Source: Bacteroidota bacterium (GTDB lineage: Bacteria > Bacteroidota > Bacteroidia > B-17B0 > Aurantibacillaceae). Taken from it: a stretch of DNA of 64,000 bases. The position numbers were made by a program, and so were the translations under genes. Each line of letters opens with the position of its first letter. Position 1 is the stretch's first letter. The notes under the pieces are model-generated. The model had not been told where the DNA came from. It was given only the letters and a program-made list of their open reading frames with translations, and made no database searches. Of this stretch, positions 41,772 to 52,200 are shown one piece after another. The DNA lies in contig JAJONO010000023.1 of assembly GCA_021323535.1 (NCBI GenBank), forward strand, positions 38,046 to 102,045, in the 5' to 3' direction.

Positions 41772-43646
41772 TTACTTCTTTACCCCTTGCTGCCGTTGCT
41801 TGGCCATTTCCTCTAAACGCTTCTGGAACCCTGAAACTTTAGCAGGTTTTTTCATGTTGGCCTCCAGTTGCGATCTGATCTTATCATCGCTGATCACTTT
41901 TCTCATGATCCAGTTCTGCAGGAAGGTAAACATGTTGGCAAGGAAATAATACCAGCTTAATCCTGCCGCATAACGGTTCATTACTGCAAGGAAAATCACC
42001 GGCATAAAATACATCATGAATTTCATTCCTGGCATTTGCGTGTTCTGCTGCGGCATCATGCTGCTGTTCATGTACGTATAAACAATGGTACTTACGAACA
42101 TTAACGCAGCAAATAAACTCACGTGATCACCATAGGCCCAGCTAATGAAAGGCACATCGCCGAATGTCCAGATACTGTCATAGGTACTTAAATCGTCGGC
42201 CCATAAAAAACTTTGCTGACGTAATTCGATTGCTGCAGGAATAAACGCGAATAAGGCAATGAGGATCGGAAACTGAAGTAAAAGCGGAATACATCCTGAA
42301 AGTGGATTTACTCCGGCCTTTCGATACAGGGCCATCTGCTCCTGCTGCTTTTTCATTGGATCAGGATTCTTTTCAAATTTCGCAGTAAGCGCATCTGTCT
42401 CGGGTTTTAACACACGCATTCTTGCACCACTCATATAGGTTTTGTAAGCGATAGGAAGAAGAACGATTTTTACGATAAGGGTAAGAATCAGAATCACCCA
42501 TCCCATGTTAAGGCTGCTTAATCCGTTCATTAACGGAATAACGAGCCATTTGTTGAGGTAACTGAAAACGCTCCACCCTGTAGGAATGATGTTTTCCAGT
42601 TCAAGATCGTATTTTTTTAAGGTGTTATAATGATTTGGGCCAAAATAGAATTTGTATTTGAACGTTTCTTTTGGTTCGTGCGAATAAGGAATTCCCAACT
42701 CAGCCGAAACTGCTTTTACTACAGTTTTTGATTCAGGACGCTGACCAAGTTTTGCAAAGCTTCCTTCTTTTTTAAATACTTTATCCGCTATAATAATGGA
42801 ACTAAAAAATTGCTGCCTGAAAGAAACCCATTTGATATCTGCGGCGTTCAATTCAATTTGTTCGTCTTTTAACTGATTGATGTAGTCAACAGAATTATTT
42901 TCCTGTTTATAGTAAATAGTTGTTGCGCCTTCTTTTTCTTTTATAATGTATTTTTCCTGGCTCGGATAGTTCATGGCCCATGCGAGCTGAACATCTTCAT
43001 TCTGCATGAGTATATCCTGCATTCCATTGAAACGGATCTCCGATTCAACCATGTAATCATTAGGTTTCAGACTGTAAACAAAATCAATGTAGCTGTCTGC
43101 TTTCGATGTACCGAGGCGAAGTGTAATGGCTGTTGCTGTTTGGTTAACCGGTTTAAAATAAAAACTGTCGGTTACAAAATTCTGCCCCTGAAACGCTTTG
43201 AACCTGAGAGAAAAATTAACCGAATCCCCTTCGAACAAAACAAGTGGTTCTGTTTTATCAGGACGATGATAATTTTTTAATTCGGCTTTCGAAATTTTTC
43301 CACCGCGACTATCAATAGTCAGTTTTACATTTTCATTTTCTATCGTATAAATCTCATTTTTGCCTGTGGCAGATGGAGTAAAATCTCTATAAGCGCTGGC
43401 TAGCATTACGGCTTTTAACGAATCGCTCATTTCAACTTTTACCAGCGGTTTAAGTGTGTCGGCTGCTTTCTGTTGAGCTGCTGCAACTTTTTTAGCCTCT
43501 GCTTCTGCTTTTTCCTGAACGAGAGCAATAGAATCTTTTATGACTTTATTACGGGCAATTTGTTCCTTTGAGGGTCCGCTCAACCACAACCATACTCCAA
43601 GAATCACAGCGATTAACCCCAGACCAATTAACGATTTTTTGTCCAC
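41772..43646 (-). CDS. yidC: Membrane protein insertase YidC
   Basis: A 624-residue Oxa1/Alb3/YidC insertase with the long N-terminal periplasmic domain of the Gram-negative form: membrane segment (LIGLGLIAVILGVWLWLSG, 5-23), beta-rich P1 domain (~95-340), then the core five-helix region (~365-600; LIVKIVLLPIAYKTYMSG, LLLQFPILIALFAFIPAAIE, MYFMPVIFLAVMNRYAAGLS) with the hydrophilic-groove Arg in YMSGARMRVLK. It inserts and folds inner-membrane proteins with or without SecYEG. The gene follows the dicarboxylate symporter by 63 bases. The basic C-terminus (RLEEMAKQRQQGVKK) is typical. Confidence 0.97.
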   Translation of the reverse strand: MDKKSLIGLGLIAVILGVWLWLSGPSKEQIARNKVIKDSIALVQEKAEAEAKKVAAAQQKAADTLKPLVKVEMSDSLKAVMLASAYRDFTPSATGKNEIYTIENENVKLTIDSRGGKISKAELKNYHRPDKTEPLVLFEGDSVNFSLRFKAFQGQNFVTDSFYFKPVNQTATAITLRLGTSKADSYIDFVYSLKPNDYMVESEIRFNGMQDILMQNEDVQLAWAMNYPSQEKYIIKEKEGATTIYYKQENNSVDYINQLKDEQIELNAADIKWVSFRQQFFSSIIIADKVFKKEGSFAKLGQRPESKTVVKAVSAELGIPYSHEPKETFKYKFYFGPNHYNTLKKYDLELENIIPTGWSVFSYLNKWLVIPLMNGLSSLNMGWVILILTLIVKIVLLPIAYKTYMSGARMRVLKPETDALTAKFEKNPDPMKKQQEQMALYRKAGVNPLSGCIPLLLQFPILIALFAFIPAAIELRQQSFLWADDLSTYDSIWTFGDVPFISWAYGDHVSLFAALMFVSTIVYTYMNSSMMPQQNTQMPGMKFMMYFMPVIFLAVMNRYAAGLSWYYFLANMFTFLQNWIMRKVISDDKIRSQLEANMKKPAKVSGFQKRLEEMAKQRQQGVKK

Positions 43647-43709
43647 TACCTTAAAATTTTAACGGGGCAAATTTAGTATAATTTAGTGGATAATAAGGCA
43701 CAATAAAGT

Positions 43710-45044
43710 CTAAAACTTTTCACCTTCCAGTCGGGCAACAACAGCGCTGGCCACAGCGTTACCTATCACGTTTGTGGCGCTGCGACCCATATCCAGAAGC
43801 TGATCTACCGCAAGAAGCAGCAACAGCCCTTCCCCGGGGATCTTAAACATAGAAAGCATTCCGGCAATAACTACAAGAGAGGCCCTTGGAACGCCTGCCA
43901 TGCCCTTACTTGTAACTAAAAGAATAAGCATCATTTTGATCTGGTCGGCCATAGTAATTTCTATGCCATAACTCTGTGCGATGAATACAGTGGCAAACGT
44001 CATGTACATGATACTACCATCAAGGTTAAAAGAATATCCAAGCGGAAGAACAAAACTAACAATGCGGTTACTGATACCATGCTTTTCAAGCGCCTCAATG
44101 GTTTTAGGCATGGCGCTTTCGCTGCTGGCCGTACTTAAGGCAAGAAGCGTTGGTTCTTTAATATCTTTAAGAAGAGCAAAGAACCTGATCTTGAACATAA
44201 CGCTGATAAGGAACAGAACCACAAAAACGAAAAATAACAGACCGCCGAAAAAACATGCTATCAGATAGACGTAGCCACTGAGCACATCCAATCCCTGCAT
44301 GATGACGACTGCGCTAATGGCTCCAAAAACTCCAACCGGTGCAAAACTCATAACAAAGTTGGTAACCTTGAACATGACATGACTAAGGCTATCAAATGCT
44401 TTAATGATTGGTTTTCCATGATCGCCAATGCTCGCCGCCGCAACTCCAAAGAAAAGCGCGAACACAACAATGGGGAGTATGTCGTTGGCAGCCATTGCAC
44501 GGATAATGCTTTCAGGAATAACATGATCAATAAAATTCTTCACATCCTGTGCATTCGCCTTAATGCCCGTTTCCGCTTTAGTATCCGGCAGATCAAGATG
44601 CATGACTTTGCCGGGCTCGAAAACATTTACGAGTACAAGCCCAAGGGCCAGGGCAATTAATGTGGCGCTGGTAAAATAAATCAGTGTTTTTAATCCGATG
44701 CGTCCCACACTTTTAAAATCGCCTACTTTAGCAACTCCAAGAACAAGTACCGCGAGCACCAGGGGAGCAATGATCATTTTAATAAGATGAAGAAAAATAT
44801 CACTGAGAATGGAATAATTCGACGCTGTTTTTTTCTTCGCTTCCTTAAACCAGGTTTCTTCCTGTTTTTTTAGTCCTTTCTCAACCTCTTCTTTTACTTT
44901 TACATTCTCAATGTTGAGTTTGGAACGGTCGTACACAAACTTATTTGATTTGTGTGATTTATTAACGATAAAACCAATGGCTAATCCTGCCAACATGGCT
45001 AGAATAATCAGTACGATCAGTTTATTTTTTTTGAAATAACTCAT
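43710..45044 (-). CDS. Dicarboxylate/amino acid:cation symporter (DAACS family)
   Basis: A 444-residue transporter of the glutamate/aspartate:proton or sodium symporter family (GltP/GltT/DctA). Eight membrane helices and two hairpin loops are recognisable: LKTLIYFTSATLIALALGLV, the serine-rich hairpin ALSTASSESAMPKTIE, LPLGYSFNLDGSIMYMTFA (NLDG box) and the helix-8 region DQLLDMGRSATNVIGNA with the binding Asp and Asn. An N-terminal lysine/glutamate-rich region (~30-75) is longer than in E. coli GltP. The ATG lies two bases after the murF stop, so it is co-transcribed with murF. Substrate among Glu, Asp and C4-dicarboxylates is not resolvable. Confidence 0.9.
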   Translation of the reverse strand: MSYFKKNKLIVLIILAMLAGLAIGFIVNKSHKSNKFVYDRSKLNIENVKVKEEVEKGLKKQEETWFKEAKKKTASNYSILSDIFLHLIKMIIAPLVLAVLVLGVAKVGDFKSVGRIGLKTLIYFTSATLIALALGLVLVNVFEPGKVMHLDLPDTKAETGIKANAQDVKNFIDHVIPESIIRAMAANDILPIVVFALFFGVAAASIGDHGKPIIKAFDSLSHVMFKVTNFVMSFAPVGVFGAISAVVIMQGLDVLSGYVYLIACFFGGLLFFVFVVLFLISVMFKIRFFALLKDIKEPTLLALSTASSESAMPKTIEALEKHGISNRIVSFVLPLGYSFNLDGSIMYMTFATVFIAQSYGIEITMADQIKMMLILLVTSKGMAGVPRASLVVIAGMLSMFKIPGEGLLLLLAVDQLLDMGRSATNVIGNAVASAVVARLEGEKF

Positions 45045-45045
45045 A

Positions 45046-46365
45046 TTAAAGAACCTCCTGAAGTGTTTCCATTTTCATTCCTCGCGAACCTTTTATCAGA
45101 ACAGTTGTGTCGCTTACCTGTTGTTGTTCAAGATACGCTTTACATTCATTTGTTGTTTTAAATTTTTTATAGGAATTATCATTCAACCTGAAAAATTCTT
45201 CTCCAACAAGCACTACGTCATTCAGTTGTTTTTCCTTAAGAAGTTCCACAATTTTTTTATGTTCTTCGGTGCTGTATTCTCCCAGTTCGAACATGTCGCC
45301 CAATAGTAGTAATTTTTTTGATGAATTGTATTTTGAGAAATTTTCGATCGCAGCTTTCATACTGTTTGGGTTTGCATTATACGCATCAAGCAACAATGTG
45401 TTTCTTGTTGTTTTTACAAGCTGTGAACGGTTCATGTTGGGAAGATAATTTTCCAGGGCTCCTTTAACGAGATCATCATCTACCTTAAAATAATTTCCTA
45501 CACAGGCAGCGGCAAGACAGTTAATGAAATTATAACTCCCAACAATTTGTGTATGAATGAACGCGATCTTGTTCCAATCTTTTTCTCCGTAACGGGTGGT
45601 GTATTTAAGACTTACCATTTCGCTGTTGCTTACGTCTTTGCCAATAACGTCGTACAGTTTTTTACAACCGTAAGTGATCTTGTCATTATCGCGGGCCAGG
45701 TCAATCAACACGTCATCGTCGCCATTGATAAACACTTTTCCTTGTTTTTGCCTGATGTATCGGTAGAGTTCGCTTTTCCCTTTTTTTACACCTTCAATAC
45801 CTCCAAAACCTTCGAGGTGGGCTTTCCCGATATTGGTAATCAATCCAAAATCGGGTTCGGCGATATAACACAATTCATCGATTTCGTTCTGATGATTGGC
45901 GCCCATTTCTATAATAGCGAATTCGTGTTCAGGTTTAATATTAAGCAATGTCAGAGGCACTCCAATGTGGTTGTTCAGGTTTCCTTCCGTAGCAAGCGTG
46001 TTAAATTTTTTTGAAAGAACTGCGTTGATGAGTTCCTTATTCGTGGTTTTACCATTGCTTCCTGTAATAGCAAGAAAAGGAATTTTTAATTGCCTGCGAT
46101 GATAATTCGCAAGTTGTTGCAATGCTTTTAATCCATCTTCTACAAGTACTGTTTGCGGTCCGCTTACATATTTTTCCTCGTCAACAACTGCCAGACTACA
46201 GCCGGCATCAATTGCTTTTTGCGCAAACTCATTAGCGTTGAAATTAGTGCCTTTAAGCGCGAAGAAGATCGAGTCTTTCAACAGTTTTCTTGTATCGGTG
46301 CAAACTGTTTGATTTGCCTTTAAATAAAGACGGTATAATTCTTCAACTGCAATGTAATTGGGCAT
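45046..46365 (-). CDS. murF: UDP-N-acetylmuramoyl-tripeptide-D-alanyl-D-alanine ligase
   Basis: A 439-residue Mur ligase: N-terminal UDP-binding domain (CTDTRKLLKDSIFFALKG, 22-39), ATP-binding P-loop ITGSNGKTTNKE (100-111), FAIIEMGANHQNEID and DAYNANPNSMKAAIENF, and a C-terminal domain with LLLGDMFELGEYSTEEHKKI. It adds D-Ala-D-Ala to UDP-MurNAc-tripeptide in peptidoglycan synthesis. Its stop precedes the symporter ATG by one base, and it lies downstream of gldJ with a terminator-like hairpin only 15 bases before its start, the gldJ-murF order also known in other Bacteroidota. Confidence 0.95.
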   Translation of the reverse strand: MPNYIAVEELYRLYLKANQTVCTDTRKLLKDSIFFALKGTNFNANEFAQKAIDAGCSLAVVDEEKYVSGPQTVLVEDGLKALQQLANYHRRQLKIPFLAITGSNGKTTNKELINAVLSKKFNTLATEGNLNNHIGVPLTLLNIKPEHEFAIIEMGANHQNEIDELCYIAEPDFGLITNIGKAHLEGFGGIEGVKKGKSELYRYIRQKQGKVFINGDDDVLIDLARDNDKITYGCKKLYDVIGKDVSNSEMVSLKYTTRYGEKDWNKIAFIHTQIVGSYNFINCLAAACVGNYFKVDDDLVKGALENYLPNMNRSQLVKTTRNTLLLDAYNANPNSMKAAIENFSKYNSSKKLLLLGDMFELGEYSTEEHKKIVELLKEKQLNDVVLVGEEFFRLNDNSYKKFKTTNECKAYLEQQQVSDTTVLIKGSRGMKMETLQEVL

Positions 46366-46370
46366 TGTGC

Positions 46371-46406
46371 AAAATAAAAGACCCTTAAGCTATTTACTTA
46401 AGGGTC
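46371..46406 (-). terminator. Terminator hairpin between gldJ and murF
   Basis: GACCCTTAAG (46380-46389) and CTTAAGGGTC (46397-46406) form a perfect 10-bp stem with loop CTATTTA. On the minus strand TTTTATTTT follows, and the murF ATG begins 15 bases beyond. On the plus strand GTTTTTTT follows. Confidence 0.75.
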
Positions 46407-46430
46407 TCCTGTTTTTTTATCAACAATATT

Positions 46431-48095
46431 TTATTTTCCTAATCCAACCGGACTACCTACGCGAACCATCGCACAACGGAAACCTAACCAAGCGTTAGAC
46501 TGGCGTTGATCGAGGTATCTTCTCGTACCCGGGTTGAGGAAGTAGGCACGGTCTCTCCAGCTACCGCCTTTGAACACACGTGATTTATCATTTACTAAAG
46601 ATGTTTTCGCGTATTCGTACATCATCTTATCAGCTTTATCTGTGTAGGCATCTTCACCCTGATCGTAATAGATCGAAGAGTTTACGTCGCCATCCATATA
46701 ATTGATGTAGTCAGCTGTTTTGTAATTTCTACGTTCATCTAAGTTATCAGTTGCTACAGCGCTTGAAACCTCTCTCCACTGAACACGGCCAGGGATATCA
46801 GATTTTCCTTCAGGAGAAGCGTTGTTGTTACCGTTAACATCAGTGGTCATGATAGTTAACACACTGTCGATTACCTCATTTGTTTCACCGCTTACGCCGT
46901 GAGCTGTAGGAGGGTTAACTTTGTGTTTGAATTTCTGGTAGATAGGCCCGTCTACGTTAGTAAGGATCTCGCCACCGTAACCACCGATAAGTGTTGTACT
47001 ATCGCGTTTTTGTGTAGTGAAAATATTACCACGGAAAGGACGGAACTCATCCGCATCCTGTAATGTATTAGGGCGATAAACGTCCATTACCCACTCAGAT
47101 ACGTTACCGGCCATATTATAAAGACCGTAATCATTAGGCCAGTATGAATAAACCGGAGCAGTTACGTCAGCATTATCATTTAAGAAACCTGCAGTTCCCA
47201 TATAGTCACCAGCTCCGCGCACGAAGTTAGCGTTGATCTGACCAATGTATTTGTCGGTAGCGTTACGTACACCGTGACCGTTCCAAGGATAGATACGACG
47301 GTCTGTGATACGCTCACCAATTGTGTTACCAATTAAACCATAAGCGGCATATTCCCATTCAGCTTCAGTTGGAAGTCGATATTTTGGCAAGAAGATACCA
47401 TCCTCCATTTTAACATCACGCTCAGGAGCGTTAGGATCAAATGAAGGTAATTTTTGTTTTAGCTGACCTTGCCATTTACCAGCCAGGTATGCTTCGGTGC
47501 TGAAATAATCCTGATCAGAAGGCGTTGGAACGTGCTCGAGTAAACCTTCACGAATGAGGATAAATTCGTTCACACGATCAGTACGCCATGCACAGAAATC
47601 GTTAGCCTGTAACCAGTTTACACCTACTACAGGGTAATCACGGTAAGCAGGGTGACGTAAATAATATTCTACATAAGGCTCGTTATAAGCGAGTTTTTCG
47701 CGCCATACTAATGTATCAGGTAAAGCTTTGTAGTAAATATCAGGGAATGTTGGACCAAACACGCGGCTTGTCCACCATAAATACTCTAAATAAGAGAAGT
47801 TGCTTACTTCTGTTTCATCGATGTAGAAAGACGAAACGGTAACCCTGCGTGGCACATTGTTCCACTCATAAGTTACATCGTGCTCGGTTCTACCCATTGT
47901 AAAGGTACCACCTTCGATGAGTACAAGTCCTGGTCCGGTCTCCTGTTCTTCGTATGGTGGTTTTTCGAAACCTCCATTAGTGTCATCATTATAGGCCCAG
48001 CCTGTAACGGGAGAACGTTCCTGCGCGCATGAACCTAAAACTGCAAGAGCAATGATCGCTAATGCTTTTCGGTTCTTTATCCATTTTATTTCCAT
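46431..48095 (-). CDS. gldJ: Gliding motility lipoprotein GldJ
   Basis: A 554-residue lipoprotein (lipobox AVLGSC, Cys ~23) with a formylglycine-generating-enzyme-like (sulfatase-modifying) fold: GLVLIEGGTFTMGRTEHDVT, SFYIDETEVSNFSYLEYLWW, PVVGVNWLQANDFCAWRTDR, YRLPTEAEWEYAAYG, NMAGNVSEWVMDVYRP and KGGSWRDRAYFLNPGTRRYL. GldJ is needed for gliding and stabilises the T9SS protein GldK in Flavobacterium; the catalytic cysteines of true FGE are not part of its job. It acts at the inner face of the outer membrane. The neighbours porP-like, porU and porV belong to the same machinery, as in F. johnsoniae, where gldJ, porU and porV are adjacent. Confidence 0.93.
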   Translation of the reverse strand: MEIKWIKNRKALAIIALAVLGSCAQERSPVTGWAYNDDTNGGFEKPPYEEQETGPGLVLIEGGTFTMGRTEHDVTYEWNNVPRRVTVSSFYIDETEVSNFSYLEYLWWTSRVFGPTFPDIYYKALPDTLVWREKLAYNEPYVEYYLRHPAYRDYPVVGVNWLQANDFCAWRTDRVNEFILIREGLLEHVPTPSDQDYFSTEAYLAGKWQGQLKQKLPSFDPNAPERDVKMEDGIFLPKYRLPTEAEWEYAAYGLIGNTIGERITDRRIYPWNGHGVRNATDKYIGQINANFVRGAGDYMGTAGFLNDNADVTAPVYSYWPNDYGLYNMAGNVSEWVMDVYRPNTLQDADEFRPFRGNIFTTQKRDSTTLIGGYGGEILTNVDGPIYQKFKHKVNPPTAHGVSGETNEVIDSVLTIMTTDVNGNNNASPEGKSDIPGRVQWREVSSAVATDNLDERRNYKTADYINYMDGDVNSSIYYDQGEDAYTDKADKMMYEYAKTSLVNDKSRVFKGGSWRDRAYFLNPGTRRYLDQRQSNAWLGFRCAMVRVGSPVGLGK

Positions 48096-48157
48096 AGTGT
48101 TCTGACTATATAATTAACGCTATAACGTTAAAATTTTAAAAAGGTTACAAATTATTT

Positions 48158-49105
48158 TTAGAATGAAGGGCAGCTGATTGTACGGAATTTTTTCTTTTTA
48201 GGCTTACACTCGAATTGGATCTGCAACGAAATTTCGTGTGACCCTGCCGTGTTACCACTTAATTTTGAGATAGTTACGTCGTAACTGTATCCAAATTTAA
48301 AATTGTCGTTTTGAATCCCTACAAGGGCGATTACGGCATCCTGATTTCTATACCAGAGACCTGCCACAAATGCTCCCTTAACATAGTATAGACCTAAATT
48401 AAGCTGAGTGAATTTTTGCTGGGCCTGGAAAAGGATATTTGGCGATAAATAGCTGGCATTACCTTTTTCTAAAGGAATGATGGCTCCGGCATGCCCGGTA
48501 AATTTAGCCGGTAATTTAGAAGAACCTAAAAGCCCTTCATCGGGTTGATTTACGTGATGAGCAGCGAATCCAAAGAAGTAGTTTGTACTATAACCAAGGA
48601 TACCCGCAGAAAAGTCAACGTTCTTTTTGCTTTGAGAAGGTACCGTTTCCTGCGTGTGCCAAACGAAACCACGGCGGGCATCGATCATGTCGCCAAAGTT
48701 AAGTTTTGTCTTATCTAGGGTTTTTTGCAAATAAGTTGCCTGAATACCAAACTTTAATGAGAATGTTCTTGTAACAGGCGCATGATAAGAGTATAGTAAA
48801 CTGAAGTTGGTGGTTTTTAAAGTTCCATGTGCTTGATCGTCAGTAGTTACTAAAGCACCGATGCCTCCCGCAAGAGCGTCCAGGTGCATATCAAAAGAAC
48901 CCGAATAGGTAACATAAGTACCCGAAAGGTTCGGCCACTGGTTACGGTAGTTTAAGCAAATACGTGGGCATTTTGCGGTTCCTGCGAAAGCCGGGTTCAG
49001 GTAAAGCGGGTTCGCATAAAACTGCGTAAACTGAGGATCCTGGGCTTTTAATTCAAATAAAAACGCAGTAAACACTATAAATGGTAACAGAATGCGTGGC
49101 TTCAT
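48158..49105 (-). CDS. PorP/SprF-family outer-membrane protein
   Basis: The ATG at 49105 gives 315 residues with a signal peptide (PFIVFTAFLFELKA-Q). The family hallmark follows at once: DPQFTQFYANPLYLNPAFAG, then CPRICLNYRNQWPNLSGTYV and a beta-barrel pattern with LKFGIQATYLQKTLDKTKL. PorP/SprF proteins assist the T9SS in attaching or secreting specific surface proteins such as SprB. The C-terminal KPKKKKFRTISCPSF is short and basic. It is divergent from porU (134 bases) and upstream of gldJ on the same strand. Confidence 0.9.
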   Translation of the reverse strand: MKPRILLPFIVFTAFLFELKAQDPQFTQFYANPLYLNPAFAGTAKCPRICLNYRNQWPNLSGTYVTYSGSFDMHLDALAGGIGALVTTDDQAHGTLKTTNFSLLYSYHAPVTRTFSLKFGIQATYLQKTLDKTKLNFGDMIDARRGFVWHTQETVPSQSKKNVDFSAGILGYSTNYFFGFAAHHVNQPDEGLLGSSKLPAKFTGHAGAIIPLEKGNASYLSPNILFQAQQKFTQLNLGLYYVKGAFVAGLWYRNQDAVIALVGIQNDNFKFGYSYDVTISKLSGNTAGSHEISLQIQFECKPKKKKFRTISCPSF

Positions 49106-49239
49106 AAAAAATGTTAACCTTCCTAATCCTACAAATATATAAATCAATTTTGAAAAACAAAAAAAAAATACAAACAATATTTTAGTAGCGAAATCGTTTA
49201 TTTGCCGTACCTTATCTACAAAAAGAAGCCCGTTATACC

Positions 49240-52200
49240 ATGACTTTGTTAAAAAACAGTATCCTTTTAGTCCTATTCTCTAACGCTTTTTTTGCGCAAA
49301 AAAACGCCGTTTTAGGTCCAGCTTCCGGAAATATGTCTTCCGCGGTTTATTCATCCAATATTATCGGGGTTAATACTTCGGATTCTTCCCTGGTGAAGGT
49401 GGAACTTAAAAATGCTCAGTATGACGCGTTAAAGGGTAATCTGCCTTATTTTTTGCTTTCAAGGAAAACCGCCTATAACCAGACGGCCCTTCCCAAACTT
49501 ATAATCAAAAAAACAGAATTGGTTACGGAAAAACACGCTTCCGTGATCAAAAAATATTACAACAAGTACCTTACTGCCAATTTTGAGCTTCAAAGCCGCT
49601 CTTCGATTTCACGTGGTGAAAACCTTAACCATTACCGGCTCTTCCCGTTACGCTTAAACGCCCAGGGACAGGTAGAAGAGCTGGTTGATTTTGACATTAC
49701 CTGGGAAACGACTACTAATGCTAACCGTTCCTTTGCCCGACAAGCAGCAGCTTTTAAAAGCAATTCGGTGCTCCAAAGTGGAACCTGGTATAAAATAGCC
49801 CTCACCAAAACAGGTATTTATAAGATCGATAAAAATTTCCTTACTACTTTAGGGATTAATGTTGCTTCTATTGACCCACGTAAAATCAGAATTTATGGTA
49901 ATGGCGGAAAAGCTGTACCAGAATCGAACGACGCGTTCAGATATGACGATCTTGAAGAAAACGCCATTATCGTAACCGGCGAATCTGACGGTGTTTTTAA
50001 TGACAATGATTACATTCTCTTTTATGGATCCGATGTAAACAAATGGGTTAAACCAAGTAATACTTCTGTTTTAAAATTTACCCGCGAAAAAAATTATTAT
50101 GCCGATTCAAGTTTCTATTACATTAACGTGGATCTAGGCAATGGAAAACGTATGGTTTCCCAGAGTTCTTCGTCTGCTCCGTCCAACACTTCCACCGCTA
50201 CTTATGATTACTACAATTTTCACGAAAACAACCTTACCAATTTTATTAAAAGCGGAAGGCAATTTTTCGGTGAATATTTTGACATCACCAATTCATTCAC
50301 CTTTTCCTTTAACGATGGGAATTTCGTAACAGGCGATACCATTCGAACTGAAGTTGTAATTGCAGGCCGTGGCGCCACAGCCACCATGTTTACTATTGTT
50401 GGAAACGGCATCAACGGATTCATAAATACCAACGGGGTTAACATCAACAGTTACCTCGATCCTTATGCCGATGTGCAAACATCTACTCTTACCGCACTCA
50501 ATAATAATCCTAACGTTATTTCCCTTACCGTAAGTAAACAAACGCCCGGTAATATTGGCTGGATGGATAATATTGTAGTTAACGCCCGCAGAAACCTCAA
50601 CGCTTCAAAACAATTTCATTTCAGGGACGTTCGTGTTGCTGCGCCTGGTAATATTTGTAATTACTCTATTTCAAATCCAACCAACGCTACTCTTGAACTA
50701 TGGAATATTACCGATCCTATTAATCCTTACATTCAGCAATACAATACTTCCAGCGGATCAATTGATTATAAAGCCGCGGCAGATTCAGTAATTGAATATG
50801 TGGTATCGCCACCAAATGATTTTTTCACCCCGGTTGTTTGCGGAAAAGTAGCGAACCAGAATTTACACGCCATCCAGCAGGCTGATTATGTTATCATAAC
50901 ACATCCGTTATTTACATCGTACGCGCAGCGTATGGCTGTTCTTCACCAGCAACAGGAGGGATTAACCTACGCGATTGCCACCACCGACCAGATCTACAAC
51001 GAATTCAGCAGTGGAAAACAAGACGCTTCGGCCATCAGGGACTTTATACGCATGCTGTATTCAAGAAATATCGCTTCTCAGAAACAGCCAAAATACGTAT
51101 TACTTGTTGGTGATGGTTCTTATGACAATAAAAGCCGCGACGTTGTAACAAACAGTAACTTCATCCCCACCTACGAATCACCTTTCTCATTATCGCTTTT
51201 ACAAAGCACCGCTTCTGATGATTTTTATGCACTTATGGATTCGGGAGAAGGAGCTGGAGCCGAGAATTTCGGCTCAGTTGATATTGGTATTGGAAGATTT
51301 AGCTGCCGTTCGGCTTCAGAAGTGGCCGCGGTTGTAACCAAATGCGAAAATTATTACCGTAAAGATCCAAACTTCCAGATATCCGATTCCAACATCGAAA
51401 ACTGTACCGTTGCAGCCGAAACACCGCTGGGCGACTGGAGAAACTGGGTAGTTTTTATGGGCGATGATGAAGATGCTTCTGTTCATACACAACAAGCCAA
51501 TACTCTTTCCGGAATTGTTCAGGCAGGGTATCCTATTTTCAACCTCGATAAAATTTATCTTGATGCTTACCAGCGTTTCTCAACACCTGGCGGACACCGT
51601 TTTCCGGATGCGTCGGCCGACCTGAACAAACGCATTAAAAAAGGCGCGCTTGTTTTTAATTACACAGGACATGGCGGCGAAGTTGGTTTAACTGCCGAGC
51701 GCGTGCTTGATGTAGAAACTATCAATGCCTGGGACAATTTCAACAAACTACCATTGTTTGTAACTGCCACCTGCGAATTCAGTCGTTACGATGATCCAAG
51801 CAGAACATCGGCCGGAGAATATTGCCTCATTAATCCTAAAGGGGGTTCAATCGCTTTATTAACCACCTGCCGTCTTGCATTTTCTTCTACCAACTTTTTA
51901 TTGAACACGAATCTTTTCACATATCTTTTCAAAAAATTACCCGACGGAAGCAAACCTGCTCTCGGAGATATTATCCGCGAAACAAAAGCGAGTCTCGGGC
52001 AATCGATCTACTTCGCCAACTTCCACTTACTTGGCGACCCTGCTCTGAAGCTGGCTTATCCTGAACAAAAGATCATTACTTCTAAAATCAATACCTCAAC
52101 CGTTTCTCCTACAAGTTCAGATACACTGGGAGCTCTTGCAAAAATTACTATTTCAGGATTCGTTGCCGACACTATGGGCAATAAACTGACGAACTTTAAC

